Of a stretch of DNA of 64,000 nucleotides, positions 58,544-64,000 are shown piece after piece (position 1 is the first letter of the stretch; every line of letters begins with the position of its first letter). The DNA is from Plectosphaerella cucumerina (taxonomy: Eukaryota; Ascomycota; Sordariomycetes; Glomerellales; Plectosphaerellaceae), in contig JAGPXD010000001.1 in assembly GCA_020746995.1 (NCBI GenBank), positions 4,216,001 to 4,280,000 on the forward strand, in the 5' to 3' direction. The position numbers and the translations under genes are program-made. Under the pieces are notes generated by a model. It saw nothing but the letters and a program-made list of their open reading frames with translations. It ran no database searches and was not told the origin of the DNA.

Positions 58544-60278
58544 GGTAGCGGACGTGCTGCCGCCGTCTACTCTGGAGGCCCTGCAGGCCGGGCGGACCGG
58601 GTCAAGTCGAGGGATCTCGGGCCCGACGGTCAAAAGCTTGGGTGTGTAGGTCGCGGTCCGAAGATCTTTTGGCAGGTGGGTATGTGGCCCGGGGCCGGGG
58701 GTGGAATGGAGACCAAGACGGGCAGGACGGCTGATGTGACGTGAAGGGGGGTCAGGGGCCAGGGGGCGAAGTCGGTGAGGCACAGAGCAGATCTACTCGG
58801 ACGTGCTTGAAGATCCGCACAAGCATCTGCTTTCTTGCGCTGGTGCAAAGCAATGGCGGGGGGGTTGCTGGTCTAGACGGTACTCGTGAGGGTGCGCACG
58901 AGTCACACTCGGGACATGAGTGTGGCTTGTTGAAGGTCCGGTCCGGGGGTGGGGTGTCTGGTTGTGAGATGTGAGGCGATATCAAGCGTGTGCCGGGCCG
59001 ACGAAGCAGCCACACGATCGGTGACTGGCTCCGTATACGAGATGACGCGGGGTGTCGTCTTCTCTTCTTCCTCCTTCAAGCTCTGTCCGGCTGTCGCATT
59101 CACGCACGAATCCCAGCAGCCTGGTGCATAGACAGAAAGACCGACAGATGGAGGACCGGGGTATCCGCTCCAGCCACGATGTTCTCGCCGTCGTGGCGAG
59201 CGGGCGGGCGGGAAGACGGTACTCGTAGCTGATGACGATCTTGGCACGACGAACAAGGTCGACAAAACGGCCCTGGGCATGCACGGGCCCGTGGGGGGGG
59301 ACCGGTACGGTACGTGCAGAGCAAGAACAGCTGGAGCGACGGGAGCGCTTTCGGACGGACCGGGTGGTGGCCACACAGGACGACAACGGGAGCTGAGGCG
59401 TCGGCGCGTCGGTCGGGGTCCTGGGACCTGGGGGCGCGTTCCAAAATGGCGGGCGGAGAGGATGCGGGAGGGCAGGTTTGTCGGTGAGGCTTTCGGCGAG
59501 GGGGCGATTTTGTTACCCGCTCGGGACCGAGGGGCCAGCTCTTTCCCACTTTCCGTGCTTTCCGTTCCTCTGTCCCCTCCAGGGCTTCGACCAACTGGCA
59601 CGCCAAGACCGAGGGAGAGCTCTTTCCCTCTCGGGCCCCCTGAAATGGCTCCTGATGCTTCCAGCCCGCTAGCCCGCATTCGTAGTAGCGCCGGGAGTCT
59701 GACGGGGAAGTCCCGTTCCCGATGCGACTCTGAGCTTTTCTCCAGTACAACCTTCTCTCAGCTCTAGGAAGAACCTTGGCTTTCTATCACCGACTTCCCA
59801 TCCTTTCGATCTTCGGACGCCAAAGCTAGGTCACAATTTAGCCGGCCTCCGAGACGCCGTATTCTCGAGTCTCAGACGGCGCTCGTGCTGCCCGAGCGCC
59901 GAAGCGAGACCGGCGCCGGAGTACTACACAGCACCCCATTTGCTGTAACTTTTCGTCCCTGACGTGACTTTTCATCGTGGCCGTCCCGAGGCAGGTGCAG
60001 CTAACTTCCAGGCTAACCCACCTGAGGATGTATAGAGGTACTTGGGTACCTTAGCTTTTGAGATGAATTGAAACGTACCTGCCAGCCCTTACCTTTCTTT
60101 ACCTTACCTTTACTTCTATGCAGGATGCCCATGACGACTAAATTATACTTGGCACCTTACACTTACGTTTAGAACACCGTCCATGCCACAGCATCTCTCT
60201 CTCATCCTCATCCAGTGGTGACAGAAGCCGCCGTCATCCGAAGAGTATCACGACACTTGAGCAGGAAGCCCTCACAGC
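58544..60278. other. Divergent promoter region, Zn2Cys6 gene and MFS gene
   Basis: 1.7 kb with no gene. The frame of the Zn2Cys6 gene stays open to 58783 but adds only low-complexity sequence. Near 60030-60115 there is a run of GGTAC(C)TT and ACCTT motifs in front of the MFS gene. Other open frames have no domain. Confidence 0.5.
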
Positions 60279-62211
60279 ATGAGCGATCCTACATCCGACG
60301 GCCAGGGACCTGGCAAGCGTCTGCAAGAGGACGTCTCCGTGGCTGCAAGCAAGCGAACCTCACTGGCACAGCAAAATGAAGAACCGGGGGTACCAGATGC
60401 GGCTCCAGGACCAGCATCAAAGCCGGCACAGCTGGAGTCCAATATGGTCGAGCAAGCTCACAGCCCCAAAGCTTCACCAGCGGACGATCCTGCCGCTGCC
60501 AACTACAACCCCCGGAGCATCAACTTCTGGCTTCTCATGCTGTCCAACTTTGTCGCCATCTTCCTCGTCGCCCTAGATCGCACAATTCTGGCCACCGCCA
60601 TCCCACGAATCACTGACGACTTCAAAAGTCTCGGGGATATTGGTTGGTACGGCTCGGCATACATGCTCACCACCGCAGCTTCGCAGCTCCTATTCGGCAG
60701 GATTTACAAGTTCTATAATCTCAGAATGTTCGTCTCCACTCCCCTCTTCTCGAGGATTGTTTCTCATGATGTCCTAGAATCTACTTCGGAAGCATCGTCG
60801 TTTTCGAGATCGGGTCACTCATCTGCGGTGCGGCAGCTGACTCGCCCACATTCATCGCCGGCCGAGCCATCGCAGGGTTTGGGTCTGCAGGCATTTTTGC
60901 CGGTGCCATGATGGTAATGGTCTCCATGGTACCGGTCCACAAAAGGCCCATGTTCCAAGGCGTTTTCGGTATGATCTTTGGCGTGGCCTCAGTCGTCGGC
61001 CCATTGCTGGGCGGCGTCCTCGCCGGCAAGGCAACTTGGCGGTACGTCATGAAATGCAGTTCATATCTTTCCGACACATTGACATACAATAGATGGTGTT
61101 TCTACATGAACCTTCCTATCGGGGGAGTAGCCCTTGTCTTGCTGTTCTTCCTCCTCAAACTTCCCGAGAAGCCAAGTCCGCCGGCCCCTTGGGTAGAGCA
61201 TGTCACCCGCCTCGATCCTCTAGGAACTTTCTTCTTCGTACCCTCCGTCGTTTCTCTACTCCTGGCCCTTCAGTGGGGAGGCGCCAAGTTCTCATGGAGT
61301 GACGGGCGCATCATCGCCCTATTCGTCGTCTCCGGAGTTACCTTCGCTGCTTTCGCAGCAGTGCAAGTATTGATGCCGAGGACCGCCCAAGTTCCAGTCC
61401 GCATCATCAGTCAGAGATCAATGCTGGCAGGCTTCCTGTTCATGTTCTTTCTCGCCGCTTCCATGATGCTGGCATTGTTCTACGTTCCCCTCTGGTGTAA
61501 GTTCACGAAGATGCCCTCTGTATCTCTCTTTCCCTGACCCTTTGCCTAGTCCAAACCGTCAAGAACTTCGACCCTGTGCAATCTGGCATTTACACTCTAC
61601 CGCTGGTACTCAGTATTGTCGCCTCGTCGGTAATTTCGGGCTTTGCAACCCAGAAACTAGGATATTACGTCCCTTCCATGATCGTCTGCCCATCCCTCAT
61701 GGCAGTTGGCCAAGGCCTCATGAGCACTTTTAACCCCGGCAGCGGCACGGGCGAATGGGTCGGCTTCCAATTCATCACGGGTTTTGGCCTCGGATTCGGC
61801 ATGCAGACAGTCAACCTTGCTGTGCAAACCATCTTGCCGCGGGAGGATGTTTCCACTGGAATGGCAATCAGCTTTTTCGGGCAGCAGCTGGGCGGCGCAA
61901 TCTTCCTCTGCGTCGGACAGGCATTGTTCAACAACATCATGGGATCGAAGCTGTCGGGCATTCCGGGCATTGATGCCGCCAACATTGTCGATAGCGGTGC
62001 TACTGATCTGCGCAGCCTCGTTCCCGAAGATGCAGTGGCTGCCGTTGTCGATGCGTACAATACCGCCTGCACCAGGATCTTCATGACGGGAATGGCTCTC
62101 TCCCTCGCCACCCTTCTGTCTGCTCTCTGCATGCAGTGGCGCAACATAAAACAAGTACAGCAGTCGTCACCGCAAGCGGATGCCGTCAGGGAGGAGAAGT
62201 CGTCAGCTTGA
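60279..62211 (+). CDS. MFS drug:H+ antiporter, 14-segment (DHA2) type
   Basis: Predicted protein of 592 residues from exons 60279-60727, 60778-61041, 61093-61496 and 61550-62211. It should export toxic or secondary compounds across the plasma membrane in exchange for protons. A hydrophilic head of about 80 residues precedes the first segment (FWLLMLSNFVAIFLVALDRT). The motif LDRTILATAIPRITDDF is typical of this antiporter family, as are GRAIAGFGSAGI (motif C region) and WCFYMNLPIGG. About 14 hydrophobic segments can be counted, ending with MALSLATLLSALCMQW, then a Ser/Gln/Glu-rich tail. The first intron uses a GTTCGT donor. The stop is only 94 bp from that of the convergent aldo-keto reductase. 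Confidence 0.93.
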
Positions 62212-62305
62212 GGGAATTGCTAGGTATTTACAGCTGATGCGAATGTGAATAGTAGAGCAGGATGGGTTGAGCAGAGGCTGCAAGGACTTGTCGTACTAGC
62301 CCCCC

Positions 62306-63368
62306 TTAGGTGAATATACGGTATGGCGCTCCGTGAGAGTAGCCTGGATCGTTGAACCTCAACCCCCTATCCAGCGCCGAGATTTCATCCAAGTCTTCCT
62401 GTGTCAGGTCAAACGAGCAGCAGTCCAGATTCTGCACCATTCGCTCCACCTTGGTCGATTTGGGAATCACAACAATGCCCCTCTGCGTGCACCATCGCAG
62501 CAGGATCTGCCCCGGTGTTCGACCGTGCTTCTCCGCGAGCTTCTTGACCACCGGCACCTCCAGAAGCGGCACCACTCCCATAGCCCGCTTATTGTCGAGC
62601 TCCAGGAAAGACTGTGGACCAAAGGTTGAGTACGCTGTCACTGCGATGCCGTTTTCCTGTGCCATGGCGATGAGCTGCGGCTGCACGAGGTACGGGTGGT
62701 GCTCGACCTGCAGCACCGACGGCTGGACCTTGGCATATGACAGCAGGTCGTAGAGGGTCTGTGTGTGGAAGTTGGAGACGCCGATTGAGTTAACGAAGCC
62801 TTGCGGGTTCGAGGGACCCGATACGAGGGTCTCGAGCGCCTGCCACGTCTCGGAGATGGGCACCTTGGCCAGCGGCATGGGCCGCGTGCGCGTCTTATCG
62901 GCGAACCAACTCGGAAATGGGTTCTCAGCGAGAGGGACGTGGCGCTGGGCGATGGGGAAGTGGATGAGGAACAGGTCGAGATGGCCGAGGCCCCACGCCT
63001 CGGACTCGACGCGTGCCATCTCGATGGCGTGTTGCCGTTGGTGGTAGTTGTTCCAAAGCTTGGACGTGATGAAGAGATCCTCGCGACGGACGAGGCCTTC
63101 GTCAATGGCCCGGCGAACGCCGCGACCGGCCTCTGCACTGTTGGTGTAGCCATACGCGCCGTCGATCGCGCGGTAGCCTGTCTTGATGGCGTGGTAGACG
63201 GTGTCGGCCGTTTGCTCGGGAGGCACCTTCCAGAGGCCGAAGCCGACTTGGGGCATGAGCTGCTGGTGTGAGGACTCATGTGTGATAGCTAAGAAGATGA
63301 AGGGACCGTACATGACCAGAGGCGAGTTTGATTTTAGGTATGCTCGAGGCCGCGAGTTTCAACCCCAT
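62306..63368 (-). CDS. Aldo-keto reductase, xylose-reductase type
   Basis: Predicted protein of 336 residues from exons 63368-63312 and 63259-62306. Splicing a 52-nt intron gives IPKIKLASGHLMPQVGFGLWKV, the expected AKR N-terminus; without it the protein would start inside the intron. The NAD(P)H-dependent (beta/alpha)8 reductase tetrad is complete: Asp52, Tyr57, Lys86 and His119. The cofactor-binding region IPKSTKVERMVQNL is present, with Thr where xylose reductases usually have Asn. The DGAYGYTNSAEAG and GLGHLDLFLIHFPIA motifs place it near fungal D-xylose reductases, but the sugar- or aldehyde-specificity is unproven. Beside an MFS exporter and a regulator it could equally act in detoxification or a secondary pathway. 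Confidence 0.93.
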
Positions 63369-63768
63369 GATGGTGATGGATGTGAGAGTGAGCCTGGTGG
63401 TGTCTTCGAAACGGTCTCCCGGAGGTGTCGTCAACTCGGCGGCTACTGTGTTTAAAAGAGGTCAATTTTTCGTCTTTCTGATTGTATTAGGTACATCCGA
63501 AATAAAGTCTCACAGGAGAAATCTGATACAGAGATGGAGATCAGGATGAAGTTGAAGTGTCTTGGGAACTCTTGACGAGGTGTTGATATCATCAGGGTCC
63601 GTGCGCATCCTGGTCCTTCGTACCCATACAGTGTGAAGTCGAGCGGACATCCCTTGCACTCCTGAGAAGAGATGACGGTGACTTTCCCATCATTGCTGAT
63701 GGTCAGCGATACATCAATATCCCCCCTGGTCAATACATGGGGACTGTTTGTATGTTCAGCGCCGAATA
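63369..63768. other. Intergenic region upstream of the aldo-keto reductase
   Basis: 400 bp. A minus-strand frame is open through it (63452-63830) and reads as plausible protein (DIDVSLTISNDGKVTVISSQ), overlapping the 3' end of the next gene in another frame. I cannot decide whether it is coding. Confidence 0.35.
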
Positions 63769-64000
63769 TCAGATCTGAGACCCTCTGTACGGCAATGTCG
63801 AAAAGGTCGACTGCGACTCCTGTTTCTTCACCTCCATACCGAGCGCCGCCTTCACCGGGTCGGCCACATCGGCGCCTCTTTCTATCGCCCTCTCGAAGAG
63901 CTTGCGGGCCTTTTGCCTCTCCCTGTCCTTCCGCACACCAGCTTCGCGAAGCTGCTGCTGGTTGAGCTCGCCAAATGGCGTCGTCAGGTCTGAAATGTAG
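63769..64000 (-). CDS. 3' end of an unidentified gene, cut by the window edge
   Basis: A minus-strand frame enters from beyond the right edge and stops at 63769. A TTTCAG acceptor ending at 63990 suggests an exon of 63989-63769 reading LTTPFGELNQQQLREAG, then a Lys/Arg-rich helix KARKLFERAIERGADVADPVK and a Ser-rich end. Residue bias looks coding-like, but no family is recognised. A second frame on the same strand (open down to 63452) also reads plausibly, so the true terminus may be spliced differently. Confidence 0.4.
   Translation of the reverse strand, partial: YISDLTTPFGELNQQQLREAGVRKDRERQKARKLFERAIERGADVADPVKAALGMEVKKQESQSTFSTLPYRGSQI

Noticed and set aside
1..64000. tRNA, rRNA, CRISPR and transposon signals
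   Set aside because: I looked for tRNA B-box-like GGTTCGA sequences, terminal repeats and transposase- or reverse-transcriptase-like protein segments and saw nothing convincing. A tRNAscan-SE and repeat-library search would be decisive.

Overview
The window is chromosomal DNA of a filamentous ascomycete (Pezizomycotina; Sordariomycetes is my best guess from the gene families and the short-intron style, which is inference). The signs are eukaryotic single-copy genes broken by 48-120 nt GT-AG introns with CTAAC/CTGAC-type branch points, a GC-rich composition, Zn2Cys6 regulators, a Msb1/Mug8 protein, LaeA-like methyltransferases and a GH15 glucoamylase. I rebuilt the exons by hand. For 17 of the 20 genes every splice phase adds up to a complete reading frame.

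Layout. From 1 to 17.2 kb are housekeeping genes: Msb1/Mug8-domain polarity protein (+), the ERAD factor HRD3 (-), a DUF3433-type multipass membrane protein with an apparent frameshift (-), a WDR89-like WD40 protein (+) and the cytosolic Fe-S assembly factor CIA2 (-). From 17.2 to 23.7 kb is a gene-free stretch of 6.5 kb that ends at a 905-residue Zn2Cys6 transcription factor (+). From 28 to 40 kb, all on the minus strand, are a TMEM70-like mitochondrial membrane protein, the calcium sensor NCS-1, a four-segment membrane protein with an unexplained frame change, a hemerythrin-domain protein and the replication factor CDC45, whose promoter carries two ACGCGT boxes.

From 41.4 to 50.2 kb the content looks accessory: two convergent LaeA-like SAM methyltransferases, a 3.2 kb gene-free region whose middle is purine-rich, and a pisatin-demethylase-type cytochrome P450. 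From 51.2 to 63.4 kb come methionine aminopeptidase 2 (-), a secreted glucoamylase with CBM20 (+), a second Zn2Cys6 regulator (-), a 14-segment MFS drug:H+ antiporter (+) and a xylose-reductase-type aldo-keto reductase (-). The last 0.2 kb holds the 3' end of an unidentified minus-strand gene.

How they fit together: most genes act independently in core processes (polarity, ERAD, Fe-S assembly, replication, N-terminal methionine removal). The methyltransferase pair with the P450, and the regulator-MFS-AKR group, resemble pieces of secondary-metabolism or detoxification loci, but no polyketide synthase, NRPS or terpene cyclase is visible here. No transposon, no RIP-like AT-rich island, no tRNA or rRNA gene and no CRISPR array was recognised. 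I did not find a clearly new system; the best leads are the methyltransferase pair, the stop-free introns of the first transcription factor, the two broken-looking membrane-protein genes and the long gene-free regulatory stretches.
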